Assembly: GCA_033557465.1 (NCBI GenBank)
Contig: CM066039.1
Location: 394,773,440 to 394,837,439 of the forward strand
From: Ichthyophis bannanicus
Taxonomy: Eukaryota; Chordata; Amphibia; Gymnophiona; Ichthyophiidae
Length of the DNA: 64,000 bases
Reading direction: 5' to 3'
Translations under genes and position numbers: made by a program
Shown: positions 10,767 through 21,489 of the stretch, piece by piece
Layout of the letters: the number at the start of each line of letters is the position of its first letter
Numbering within the stretch: position 1 is the stretch's first letter
Notes under the pieces: generated by a model
Database searches by the model: none
What the model was told of the DNA's origin: nothing
Seen by the model: only the letters and a program-made list of their open reading frames with translations

Positions 10767-12240
10767 TTGTATTTGGCAGTCATAAGGCAGTCATTCCAGC
10801 TTTTAAAAATTTGTATTTGAATTCATCATTGCATTTTAGTTCAATAAGTTCCTCTTGGATATTTTCACTGTCAGATTCTATATAACAGTCAAAAGAATCC
10901 AGCATCCATGGCTTGACTTCAAAAGAAAATAAATCTGAAAATTGACTATTCATCTCTTCTTTCATTGACCATAAATATTCTGCGTAATTTTTAAGAGCTT
11001 GATCTGAGAGATGTTCAGTTATTTCTGTTAACTCAGGCATGCTGCTGAAGTGCTTCGTCTGTAAACTGGTTTGAAAAATACCTTATTTTGCAGTCTAGCA
11101 ACATATTTAATTTACATTGAAGCTGAAGTGAAACTTCATTGAGCTTTTGAAAAATCCAGGCCAAAAAGTAGATATCACATATGTGGTGCTTTATTTCCTC
11201 TGACAAAACTACCTCCCTTCACTTTCTAAGAAATTAACTATTGTATCAAATAGACTTACTAATCTTGCTGGGCAGTTTCCTTTTGGAAGCCATCTAACTT
11301 CCGTGTGCAAAATAAGTCTAATGTGTGCTGCTCTTAGTTATCACTGCAAAACCTCCTAAAACGTCGGTCATACTTGCTGTGAGATTTAATTTTATTAACT
11401 GTTTTAATAACTATTGCCAATGATCCATGAAGAACAGTACTAATATTTTTGGCAACTAAATGATGATGGTGTATGATACAATGCACTGTAAGAATCAAAG
11501 GACATACATTTTTTTTGAGTGGGCAATAAATCCCTTATGTTTTCCCACCATGGATGGAGCACAATCAGTTGCGCAGGATACTAAGTTTTCAGTGGGTACT
11601 TGTTTTTCATCAAACCAAGATCTCAAAGCCTCAAAAATGGATGATCCAATTGTGTCTGTTTCCAAAGACTTTCTTCACACAGTTTGTAGTCTTCATCTAT
11701 AAAATGGATGTATGCCATAAGGATAACTCTACAATCACTAACTGTTGATTCATCAATTTGAATTGAGAATTTTCTGCTTTTTCATTTTTCAACAAGCAGG
11801 GTTTCTACATCAGATGACATTTCATTAATTCTTCTCCGAATCAAATCATCGCTCAGTGGGGATGCTTTTAAAACACTTGATGAATCCTGATGCAACACAG
11901 TTTTCATAAGAGTTTCAAAGGGAGGCTGTATAATATTTTCAGCAACTGTATGCGCACTTCCAGTTTTGCAATGAATTGTTGAATTTCATAAGACTCAATC
12001 ATTCCATCTGCATTTGTTTGTTTAATTTTTGTAAATAAAGAAGGAACAGTTTTTCATTCAAAATTCTTTTTCAAATTTTTGAAATAATCAATGAGTTTGC
12101 CAATTTTATCAGGATGTTTTCTTTTTAAATGCTGTAAAAGTCTTGATGGCTTCATAGCTTCATTTGAAAATATGCTGTTAGATATAAGACACATAGGCTG
12201 TTTTCGAACAAATGAGCTTTCAACAAAGCCATAAGACAAA
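10767..12240 (-). pseudogene. hAT transposase of the ZBED5-like type, N-terminal and core
   Basis: Reading the minus strand from 12240 gives a BED-type zinc-finger region (SYGFVESSFVRKQPMCLI, then LLQHLKRKHPDK). Further on come LSDDLIRRRINEMS and IQIDEST, and at about 11540-11580 the conserved APSMVGKHKGF segment of the hAT catalytic core. The C-terminal part at 10780-11040 leads into the fragment at 3457-3756. Several stops and frameshifts break the frame (for example near 11785 and 12053). No terminal inverted repeat matching 3457 was found past 12240, so this end is lost or decayed. Confidence 0.8.
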
Positions 12241-12764
12241 TATGCCTCCCGCTACTGCCTATTCTACTCCTTTTCCACAGCCATGATTAATGATGGGAGA
12301 GATGTGAAAATGTGGAGCCCAATTCCAGAAGGAGCATGTCTGGGCCATCTGGACAAATCTGGAGGCCTATGAATGAAAATTAAGGGTAAATCCATTTGTG
12401 TCTTGCTAGCTGGAGTTATATTGCCTCTGGATAGCCGCTGAGTGCTCCTCCGTGAGGGTTCCTAGTTAATCTTCAGCAGGTTGTGTTTCAACAATGGCTA
12501 CTTTTCTAACAATGTCTTCCTTCAGGTTTAGATAAATTGTCGTGCATTATTAGCTCTCTAAACTGCTCATTTTGGCAATCTAACAATTGTACAAAGAAGA
12601 GAACATCCCTCACTCTCCCAGTACTTTTCACTCCTTCAAAAGAGCATCCCAATAAATAGAGGGGCCTTTTCCCTCGTTGCTCCGTGCTGCATGCCTCCAC
12701 TTGCCAAAAGCCAGACTGGGACATACCATCATGTCTATGTTAACAAGACTGTGGTTTACCTTGG
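12241..12764. other. no gene recognised
   Basis: Unique-looking sequence between the hAT and L2 remnants. Short minus-strand open frames (12506-12819) overlap one another and show no domain. Confidence 0.45.
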
Positions 12765-14310
12765 ACATTTGTCCTTGCATTTCTAAACTTCTTGAGTGAG
12801 CTGTCCTTGAATTTCTCACCTCTCATGCACTCCTAGATCCACTGCAGTCTGGCTTTTGTCCTTTTTGTTCCACTGAAACGACTCTTACCAAAGTCTCTAG
12901 TGATTTATTTTAGCAAAGTCCAAAGGCCTCTATTTATGGTTTTATGGATTTTATGGGTTTTAGGCTGGTGATATACTACCCTTTACTGTGTGTATCAGAG
13001 CGGTTTACAGATATATGCTAACAGGCACTTTCCTTATTCTTCTCGACCTCTCCGCAGCTTTTGATGCTGTTGATCGCTCTCTCCTCCTTGACACATTATC
13101 TTCTCTATTTTTGAGAGACTCTATACTTCTTGGTTCGCTTCTTATTTTTCCAATCATTCTTTTAGTGCTTGTTCACATGGTTCCTCCTCTTCTGTCATTC
13201 CCCTCTTAGTCGGTGTACCTCAAGGGTCTGTTCTAGGACCTCTTCTTTTCTCTCTCTATACCCAGTCCCTCGGTGCCCTCATCTCTTCCCATGGTTTTCA
13301 CTATCATTTTCATGCTGATGATTCTCAAACTTATATTTCCTCACCTGATATTTCTCCTGTACTCCAATCCCGTATCTCCACTTGTTTGTCTGACGTCACT
13401 GCCTGGATGTCTCTCCGCCACCTGAAATTGAGCATGGCTAAAACTGGGCTTCCTATCTTTTCTCCTAAACCCTCCACCCCCTTCCTCCTTTCTCTATCAC
13501 TGTCAATAGTACTATACTACAACCTGTCTTTTCAGCCCGTAACCTTGGAGTCATTTTCAACTCCTCGGTCTCCTTCTCCTCTCACATTCAACAGGTTGCT
13601 AAAACCTGTCATTTCTTTTTGTTTAACATTAGCAAAATTCAGCCCTTCCTCTCTAAAGACACTACTAGGACCCTTATTCACTCCTTAATTACTTCCCATC
13701 TTCACTATTGCAACCTCCTTCTTGCTGGTCTTCCTCAGTCCCACCTGTTTCCTCTTCAATCTGTTCAGAACTCTGCAGCACGACTGATTTTCTGCCAGCC
13801 GCGTTGCTCTCATGTGACCCCTCTATTAAAATCGCTTCACTGGCTTCCCTTTTGTTTCCTTATTCACTTCAAACTACTTCTCCTAACTTTTAAATACATT
13901 CACTCTATGGAACCACATTATTTTTTCTCCCTCCTCTCTCCTTACTCCCCCCCTCGTGAACTCTGCTCCTCCACTGGTCTCCTTCTCTCCAATGCCCTTC
14001 TCTTCTAATACTAACTCCAATCCTTTCACACTGCTGCTCCTTGTGCCTGGAATAAGCTTCCTCTATCTGTATATCAAGTCTCCTCTCTCTCCCTTTTCAT
14101 ATACTTGCTAAAAACATACCTCTTTGAGACTGTTTCGGACTATGATCTTTGTTTTCCTTCTGTCTCCTCTTCCCTTTGACCTCATGCTTCTTGTATTGTC
14201 ACGTCTGTCTTTTAGACGGTGACCTCTTTGAGCAGGAACTGTCTTTCTCTGTGTTTGTACAGTGCTGTGTACACCTTGTTGTGCTTAATAAATGAATAAT
14301 GATAACAATA
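12765..14310 (+). pseudogene. L2 LINE reverse transcriptase and 3' UTR
   Basis: Plus-strand L2-clade RT in broken frames: HALLDPLQSGFCPF near 12825, ILLDLSAAFDAVDRSLL at about 13035, [16 protein letters not shown] at about 13215, and the catalytic [10 protein letters not shown] near 13315. A C-terminal domain follows at 13619-14008 ([37 protein letters not shown]). The 3' UTR ends near 14310 with an RT-typical AATAAATGAATAATGAT tail. An insert at about 12940-13018 (a GCGGTTTACAG tail in minus orientation) separates two RT blocks. Multiple frameshifts; dead. Confidence 0.85.
12940..13018 (-). mobile_element. short LINE/SINE tail inserted in L2
   Basis: About 80 bases (GATATACTACCC...CAGAGCGGTTTACAG) interrupt the L2 RT between SKASIY-type and GTFLILLDL-type coding. 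Read on the minus strand it is the common tail CTGTAAACCGCTCTG...GGTAGTATATC. Confidence 0.5.
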
Positions 14311-14621
14311 TGCAAGTCAAGTTTCTAAAGTCTCAAACTTGCACATCTGTGGGGTATTATTCTGCATGACCCCATGTTCTTCTAGCTGACGGAGATGGTA
14401 AAATGCTGTTCTTCATATTTAGGTTGCTTATAAAATGAAGATTAGTCTTGAAGGACTACAAAAGGGATGACTACAGCTGGAAATAGATCTGCACTTATTT
14501 ATGTTCTGAAATTTTCTCTAAATCTTGGAGAACAAGGGAATTCTTTGGGTTAAAGCTAATAAATCTGTGTATTTTAGAATTCAGTGTTTTTGCTGAATCA
14601 GTCAGGTCTTGGTATCATCAG
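14311..14621. other. no gene recognised
   Basis: AT-rich sequence with no supported feature. Confidence 0.45.
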
Positions 14622-14788
14622 AGAGCTTTTCATTTAAATCAAATCAGAATATAAATTAGCACAGAAAGTAAAAGAGAGTAAATAGTCACTGAAATAAATT
14701 TGTTTCTAGAGAGCTGTTTTATTTAAATCAAATCAGAGTATAGCTTAGCATACAAGTAGAATAAATGGTCTCTGAGTAGAAAGAAATA
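14622..14788. repeat. two-copy tandem duplication (about 85 bp unit)
   Basis: GAGAGCTTTTCATTTAAATCAAATCAGA at 14622 recurs as GAGAGCTGTTTTATTTAAATCAAATCAGA at 14709. Both are followed by a related AT-rich segment with TAAATAGTC or TAAATGGTC. The copies are diverged. Confidence 0.65.
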
Positions 14789-14805
14789 TCACCTATCTTG
14801 AAGGT

Positions 14806-14935
14806 GCAGATCGCTAACTGGGCAGCTTGCAATATCGCTGCTGCCCAGTTAGCTACTGTGGCTTCCTGTGTCTGTGGCGATTTCCGAATATTCAATGCCA
14901 GGGCTGCATATAATCCCAGCATTGAATATCTGAGA
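14806..14935. repeat. inverted-repeat MITE-like segment
   Basis: Two nested inverted pairs: GCTAACTGGGCAGC with GCTGCCCAGTTAGC (14811-14852), and ATATTCAATGC with GCATTGAATAT (14887-14930). The GATATTCAGC-type motif recurs at 41590-41790 and 52600-52720, which suggests a dispersed family. Confidence 0.5.
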
Positions 14936-15159
14936 TTAACAGTCGGCAGGCAGGGCTATGTGCCGTAGGGGTGCACAGCCTGTCCATCTCAATATCGCAC
15001 CCATTAGGTATAGTTGAATTAGTATAAGTATCCCCAGCAAACCTAAGTAAACAACTTAAATACCTAAACATATCCTTAAAACTAAGATGCAGACTGCAGT
15101 CCAGCAGTGAGATAGGGGGCTTTCCAGTCTTTTGAATTGAGTGTCACATGCATGATTTT

Positions 15160-15400
15160 CTCCCAGTTTATTTATTTAGCAGCTTTTCTATACCACGCTC
15201 TTCAGTATCAGTGCGGTTTACAAATAACAAATTCTTGCCAAGACAAAGTGAACAGCCTCATGCATACATTGAAACAGGATCAATAACTTGGAACTGCAAC
15301 TGGGAGAATTATTTACAAATCCAGCCACTCAAACTGTGGCAGGTAACTATTTACAGGTTATACATTAGACCTGAACTGAATGGTTGGGACTGGGTCTTTA
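15160..15400 (-). mobile_element. LINE/SINE tail, minus orientation
   Basis: TTTATTTAGCAGCTTTTCTATACCACGCTCTTCAGTATCAGTGCGGTTTACAAATAAC is the reverse complement of the common GTAAACCGCACTGAT...GTATAG...AAATAAA tail. The same tail begins the L2 at 45951. Confidence 0.6.
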
Positions 15401-15439
15401 CAATTATTACAGTAACAATTATGAATTATCAGCATATGA

Positions 15440-17595
15440 TTAAGGAGCCTGATGGAGTTGGTGAGGGGTCTTACGTTTGCACTAGGTGCAAGGAGCTCTT
15501 TGCTCTCAGGGAATGAGTCTGATCTCTGGAGGCTAGAGTAACAAACTTGGAGGACATAAAGAAGACAGAGAGGTATATAGATGAGACCTACAGGGACGTA
15601 GTACTGAAGTCCCACCTCCAGTCTGGCAGCATCCCTGTTGCCATGGAGGAGAGAGGTCACGTGACAGGAGAGCATCACCCTGGTGTGGCAGGAAGTGATC
15701 CTGTAGCTAGGACCTGTCCTCCAGGTGATGTAAAACCCTCTCGCACCGAGGAAGTTTCTCCAGGGCCATGTGCCCATGAGGGAAGGGTTAGGACAGCTGT
15801 TATAGTTAGTGATTCGATCATAGGCATGTAGATAGCTGGGTGGCTGGTGGACAAGAGGATTGCCTGGTAACAGGGCTGCCTGGTATGAAGGTAGCAGACC
15901 TCATGCACCACCTAGACAAGGTTTTAGATAGCATTTGGGAGGAGTCTGATGTCTTGGTACATGGTGGTACCAATGACAGTGTGGTAGGGAGGTTCTGGAG
16001 GCCAATTTAGGCTTTTAGGTAAGAAGCTGAAATCCAGAACTTCCAGGATAGCATTCTCAGAAATGCTTCCTGTTCCACGTGCAGGACCCAAAAGGCAGGC
16101 AGAGTTCCAGAGTCTGAATGCGTGGATGAGGCAATGGTGCAAGAAAAAGGGTTTTGGATTTGTTAGGAACAGGGAAACATTCTGGGGAAAGGAGGGGCTT
16201 TTCCAAAGGGATGGGCTCCACCTTAACTGGGATGGAACCAGGCTGCTGACATTAACCTTTAAAAAAAGAGATAACAGGGGAAAGCTGACAGTCACCCAAA
16301 AGCGCATGGTTCACAATGATGTATCCTTGAAGGATACTAGCAAAAGGTTAAAGTTAGGGCATCCCGAGAGAGAGGTTCCAGTGAAGACAAAAGTAACCCA
16401 AATGCCCTTAAGTACAGAGCAGACAGAGCTTAAAGATTCAAAATTACACCTGCCTACTGATAACCAGATTAATATGAAGAAAATACAACCTCTAAAATGC
16501 TTGTATGCGAATGCTAGAAGTCTAAAAAATAAGATGGGAGAGTTAGAATATATAGCACTAAATGAGAACGAGATTAGATATGATTGGTATCTCAGACACA
16601 TGGTGGAAGGAGAACAACCAGTGGGATACTGTGATACCCGGGTACAAATTATATCATAATGATAGATCAAATTCGTGGAAGGGTTGCACTCTATGTTGGA
16701 GAGGGCATTGAGTCACACAGGATTAAAGTTTTGCAGGAAACAAAATACACTGTAGAAAACTCTATGGATTGAAATACTGTAAAAAGGGGAAGAAGATGGT
16801 AGTGGGGGTGTACTACTGACCACCTGGCCAGAATGAACAAATGGATGATGAAATGCTAAAAGAAATAAGGGAAGCTAACAAACGTTATAACACAGTAATA
16901 ATAATGGGTGATTTCAATTACCCCGGTATCGACTGGGTGAGTGTCACAGCAGGACATGTTGGGAGATTAAGTTTCTAGATGAAATAAATGACTGCTTCTT
17001 GAGAGCAGCTGGTTCGTGAACTGACAAGACAGGAAGACAGTTTGGACTTAGTCCTTAGTGGAACACAAGATCTGGTGCAAGAGATAAGGATGTTGGGGCC
17101 ACTTGGCAATAGTGATCATAGCATGATCGCGTTTGATTTAATAAATGGAGGAAGTCTCAAAAGGGAGACTATGATAAAATGAGAAAAATTGTTAAGAAAA
17201 AAACATAAAGGATCAGTTGCAAAGGTTAAAGATTTACATCAAGCTTGGGTGTTGTTTAAAAATACTATCTTGGAAGCCCAGACCACTTTAAGGAAAGTGG
17301 AAGGAAGTAAAAAAAACTGCTAGTATGGTTTAAAGTTGAGGTCAGAGAGGCTGTTATAGTTAAAAATGTATCTTTCAGGAAATAGAAAAAGCAGCCAAAT
17401 GATGAAAACTGGAAACAACATAAGCACTGGCAAATTAGATGGAAGGCATTAATAAAGCAGGCAAAGAGAGAATTTGAGAAGAAACATGCTGTGGAAGCAC
17501 AAACACATAATAAAGACTTTTTCAAGTACATTCATAGCAAAAACCCTGTGAGAGAGCCAGATGAACCATTAGATGATAGAGCGGTAAAAGGGTAC
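15440..17595 (+). pseudogene. CR1 LINE: ORF1 end, endonuclease and linker
   Basis: At 15470-15540 the plus strand encodes the CR1 ORF1 motif VCTRCKELFALRE and a coiled-coil-like segment. Near 15790 comes AVIVSDSIIG of the ORF1 esterase-like domain, whose C-terminal block NAWMRQWCKKKGFGFV and LFQRDGLHLNWDGTRLL lies at 16110-16250. ORF2 endonuclease starts near 16500 (LYANARSLKNKMGEL) and continues in broken frames with IIMGDFNYPGIDW near 16905 and LGNSDHSMIAF near 17105. The KQAKREFEK linker to RT is at 17455. The copy stops at about 17595, before the RT. Domain order is normal for CR1; many frameshifts. Confidence 0.85.
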
Positions 17596-18130
17596 TAACA
17601 AGGAACAAGGCCATAGCGGAGAGACTGAGACCAGTGGTGTGTACCTGCCACAGTCTCAGTGCACTGCCAACAGAGGTGCAGAGACATAACAGCCAGTGAG
17701 CATGCAGTAGCACCAGAGACACAGAGGACAAGCAAGCCCATGAACATATGTGCATACCAACCCCACTGTCCCCCATGCCCGTATGCATGGTGGCTGCATG
17801 TCACCACACCGGTACCCCATATAAGCCTTGATACTTATTGGGAGGTACGAGTCCATAAGCCACACTCCCCCACCCAAGGTGCCGGTGCCTAGGGCATGGC
17901 AGACAAACACATTCGAGAGGCATGCAGACCCCCTCACCACCTCAGACAGGGGCACAGCAGCATAGCAGCTGTGGGGGACTGTACCCCAAGCTCAAATGAA
18001 GCAACCCACACTACAGGTGTGGGGTCATGGGGGAGTGGTTGGATGTTCTGCTGTGTGCCAAGTCCACAGTCACACACACATCCCATATGGGTCCCCTGCC
18101 AGACACAGCTGGCATGCATGAACTACTCAC
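17596..18130. other. no gene recognised
   Basis: GC-moderate sequence with overlapping open frames on both strands and no domain. It may belong to the Harbinger remnant next to it. Confidence 0.4.
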
Positions 18131-18431
18131 CTCACTGTATTGCTATTATAGCCAGAGATGCCTTAGACAACGACATCCTCCATGAAGCGGAGCACCTGCT
18201 CCTCCAGGGTGCTCAGTGGTGGCAGCCTATTGTTCCTGGCCTTTTTCTCCTTGGCAGCCTGTCTGACCACCCGCCACTTCTTCTTCAGGTCCTCCACATC
18301 ATGGTTGTCGTGTTGGAGCGCATTCAGCTCATGGGCTATGTCCTGCCAGCCATGCTGCTGAGTTCTGGCATCCTCTGAGGTGAAGAGGGTGGCATGGTTA
18401 TGCATAATGAGGCCCAGGGCCATGGTGATCT
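18131..18431 (-). pseudogene. Myb/SANT-like exon of a Harbinger-type transposon
   Basis: The minus strand from 18423 encodes an N-terminal Myb/SANT-like helix-turn-helix: MHNHATLF, GWQDIAHELNAL, then DVEDLKKKWRVVRQAAKEKK. This is the pattern of the DNA-binding accessory protein that partners Harbinger transposases. It looks like an exon: a CACCCACAG acceptor precedes it (minus strand, ending at 18432) and AG/GTGAGT follows at 18130. A TAA at 18163 lies before that donor. No DDE transposase gene was found nearby, so this is a fragment or a non-autonomous copy. A domesticated host Myb gene is less likely. Confidence 0.55.
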
Positions 18432-18449
18432 CTGTGGGTGAAAAGTTTG

Positions 18450-18668
18450 CCTTATTTATTTATTTATTTATTTAAGTGGTTTATATACCGCTTTTCAGTA
18501 AAATCAAAGTGGTTTACAAATAACCAGTAAAAACCCCAAAAAACATTACATTTTAACAAGTGTCAAACAGGTCACAGCATAGAACGAAGGGATACATTAG
18601 AAGGTTTGCAACTGAACTGTGCAATGTAACAATATAACTTATTTACAAGGATGAACATATATATATAT
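18450..18668 (-). mobile_element. LINE/SINE tail, minus orientation, target of the gypsy insertion
   Basis: TTATTTATTTATTTATTTAAGTGGTTTATATACCGC and CAAAGTGGTTTACAAATAACC are the reverse complement of the common GTAAACCACTTTG...GCGGTATATAAACCAC tail. The gypsy element inserted at its ATATATAT run; sequence resumes at 24559. Confidence 0.6.
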
Positions 18669-19568
18669 TGTGATAAGGTGAGCTGTGGGGATGAGATGGA
18701 ATGGGAGAGAAGTGAGAAATGTGCCTTTAAAGACAGATGTAAGCAGGGTTCCCATAGAAACCACAAGCCACCGGAGCATGCAGTAGCTAGAGCTAAGCCC
18801 TGCCCAAACAGTGACGTAAGAGCTAGGTTGAGCCCTAACAGCTCTCACATGTGCAGAGAGGAGGGTGTGGCTGAAAAGAAGCACCATTTTAAAACTGCTT
18901 CAGAGTTTGGTAAAAGTAGTCAGGAGGAAAGGAGTCCGTAGGAAAGGAACCAGGAGGAAAGAGGCCACGAGAAAAGGGAGCTCAAGGAGCAAAGGAGAGG
19001 AGGAGGAAAGACAGCTGATTCTTACTTTCAGAAAGCAGTGGAACCAAGGTTGGAACCTGTCCTAAAACACCCCAGAAAAGAGAAGCTGGAGAGGTTTGTT
19101 TCCACGTGGGGAAACAGCTCAGAGAGCCAGCCAAGTAATAGAGGTGGGGCAGACAAGTTTGCTACAGTTCGTAACAGAGGCTTTTCTGAAGAAGTGGTCA
19201 GAGAGCTGAGGAAAAGCTCTGAACGCTGTGCTAGCCAAAAGGCAAGGAAAGCAGCTCAAGGCAGGAACAGGAACAGTTCAAGTAAGTGCCGTGAGTCAGC
19301 TCTAGAGGATGTTGAAAAGCTATTCTATGAGAGAGAAACTCCTTCTTTAAACTATGCTGGTACAGAGCAGAAAGAACACTTTTTAGGGAAACTGAAAGAG
19401 TTTCTGCAGAGTGTAAAGTTTAAACCTTCTGATATAAGCTCCCCAGAAGATGATTCAAATGAAGCTGTGGAAAATATGCAGATAGAAATGTATGAAACTC
19501 CTTCTGATAATGACGCAGTAGAAATGGAATGCTCATTCTGTAAGCCAAACAAACTAAACATGTGCTAG
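18669..19568 (+). CDS. LTR-embedded ORF, 5' LTR copy, with internal TAG
   Basis: The frame begins with the first LTR bases (TGT GAT AAG) and runs 300 codons to a TAG at 19566-19568, broken only by a TAG at 18939-18941. The segment after that stop starts Glu/Arg/Lys-rich and has a basic middle (SSERCASQKARK, GRNRNSSSKC). Predicted helices follow (EKLFYERETPSLNYAG, HFLGKLKEFLQS), then an acidic tail and the final EMECSFCKPNKLNMC with four cysteines. In the 3' LTR the same frame is continuous with pol. I recognise no known domain. The first in-frame ATG of size is at about 19038 as a Leu/Met codon region, so a separate start is uncertain. Confidence 0.6.
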
Positions 19569-19843
19569 GCTTAAGCCAGGAGAAGAAGTTTATTTACCCT
19601 GGTTTTGTCAAGCTGAGTATGAAAGAAAACTCTGACTAAGAAGTTTTAAAGTCTGCCTGATGTGATTAGCAGCCATAGCAGTGAAAGGCATTTGTCAGAA
19701 GGAAGGTGAGTGCCGCTGCTGTGGAAAGAATATTCCTGACTTTGATGTTAAGCCTATTTTGTTCATCTTCATCATTTAATTTGGAGAACTTATCCTTGCC
19801 TTGTTTATGCGCTATGAATTTTGATGTGAGGGAGAAACCCCGG

Positions 19844-19849
19844 AATAAA
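19844..19849 (+). promoter_or_regulatory. polyadenylation signal AATAAA, 5' LTR
   Basis: AATAAA 276 bases after the LTR ORF stop, followed by the T-rich TTTCTTTGTTTTG. Confidence 0.6.
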
Positions 19850-20025
19850 TTTCTTTGTTTTGCCTGACAAACTGTGTGGTCACACTACTTTGCTTGGAGA
19901 GTATCTGAAACTACAAGTCCCAGCATTCAGTGCTGGCAGCCAAAGCCTGGGACAGTACTCAAAGGGCAAATAAGGCAGCCCTTTTGCCTACCGGCCATTG
20001 GCCTAGGCAGGGGGTCATGACAGAG

Positions 20026-20043
20026 TGGCGTAGTTGTTGCAGA
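20026..20043 (+). other. candidate tRNA primer-binding site
   Basis: TGGCGTAGTTGTTGCAG starts three bases after the 5' LTR end. The leading TGG fits pairing with a tRNA CCA end. I cannot assign the tRNA. Confidence 0.4.
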
Positions 20044-20346
20044 TTCTGCGCTAGGACGCATGCGCAAGGATTTAAACCCAAAACAGCACAGTGGTCAAGT
20101 TTTCAGGAAGAATTCTGTTCTGGATTTCATCAGGACTGAGACGGAGAGTCTGAGGTCTATGGAGACCAACGTTTTTATAAGCGTGAAGCACCACCAGCAC
20201 CAGGTAATGCGTATCTAACTGGGATTAGTAAGGATACTGGTACTGGGGGGCAGTGCTGTAACCAGTGACAAAGGAGAATACTGCAAAGTATATATTTGTA
20301 CCGCACTTGGGTGGTCGTATTGTCTCTTTTGTCATTCCAGAGCAAG

Positions 20347-21489
20347 ATGACCATGGAAGTCAAGGAGGTCCTCGCCTGGATCGCTTCCCAGTTCGTGCGG
20401 CAGAGGGAGCTGTCACTGGATGCCCAGGAGCGAGCAGCAGCCAGAATAGAGGCTCAGCAACGGCCGCTGATCAACTTGATGGAGGCATGGATGCAGGACA
20501 TGAAGAAGAAGCCAGAGCCCATCCCTCCTACCCCAGGTTCAGCAGGACAATGTCCAGCTAGTACATTTGGACCATGGTCCAAAGAGACACTAGGATTTGG
20601 TCAGTTAACTGACAAGAACAATGTGGACGATTTCTTAGAAGCATTCGAGCGTGTGGCTCACATAGCTAATTGGCCAAAAGACCAATGGGCAGTCCGGTTG
20701 GCACTATCACTCACGGGTGAAGCTTTAGCCGCTTACCAGACCGTACCCCCGGCTTTTGCCAATAACTACGAGGAGATGAAGCGAGCTATCAAAGAGAGGT
20801 TAGGTCTAACACCCTCAGTGTACCACCGTTTATTGAGGAATGCCAGATTAGGATCCAGTGAAACACCCAGAGCGTTATACCACTGTCTGAAAGGTCTGGT
20901 TAATAAATGGTTGGAACCAGAAGGTAAGACGCTGGAAACAATATTAGATAGCATCATATTAGAACAATTCTTGGCAGCTATTCCAGTAAATGTACGCACC
21001 TTCCTGATATTGCAGGGTTGCCGAAGCACCCAGGAGGCTATTTTGCTCACTGAGCGATTCCTTGAGGCAGATGTCACTGCCCAAGAGAGGAGCTTTGCTT
21101 CTATAAAGGCACCATACGCTTCATCAGAAAGGGAAGAGAGGCCAAAGAATATTGTTAATAATGTGTGTTTGCCTGTGGATAGAAAGAAATATGTGAAACG
21201 AACATGTTTCAGGTGTGGAAGTGATAGTCACTTACAACGTGAGTGTAAGGTGAAAACAGCACTAATAATAGATGACCCAGGACAGGCTAGAGAAGGTTTT
21301 CTGTTAGCAGTCACCGTGCAAGGAGTAACATCAAAGGCCTTATTAGATTCTGGATCTGACCAGTCTATGTTATCCAAAAGCCTTTGGCGAAAGATAACAG
21401 CCCAAGGCAAAGAAATACCCCATTCACCTAATGGCACAGTGAAGATTAGATGTGTACATGGGACAGCGTCCACGTTTCCCATCTACTGA
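20347..21489 (+). pseudogene. gag: gag and N-terminal protease of the Gmr1-like element (ends at TGA)
   Basis: Gag builds the virus-like particle. The frame starts at ATG 20347 and has 380 codons. Residues of roughly 76-245 form a capsid domain that looks like the vertebrate SCAN domain (WSKETLGFGQLTD, FLEAFERVAHIANWP, ETILDSIILEQFLAAIP). A CCHC zinc knuckle (CFRCGSDSHLQREC) starts at residue 287. The aspartic protease active site LLDSGSDQSML has its Asp at residue 334. The frame ends in TGA at 21487-21489 inside the protease fold; the following codons continue the protease in the same frame, so the TGA is a nonsense mutation (a CGA to TGA change is likely) rather than a natural gag end. Upstream codons from 20296 are open but lack an ATG. 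Confidence 0.88.

Larger units (their letters stand above)
18669..20022 (+). repeat. 5' LTR of the gypsy element
   Basis: 1354 bp, starting TGTGATAAGGTGAGCTG and ending GGGGGTCATGACA. It contains a 300-codon frame (one internal TAG) and AATAAA at 19844-19849. Confidence 0.93.
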
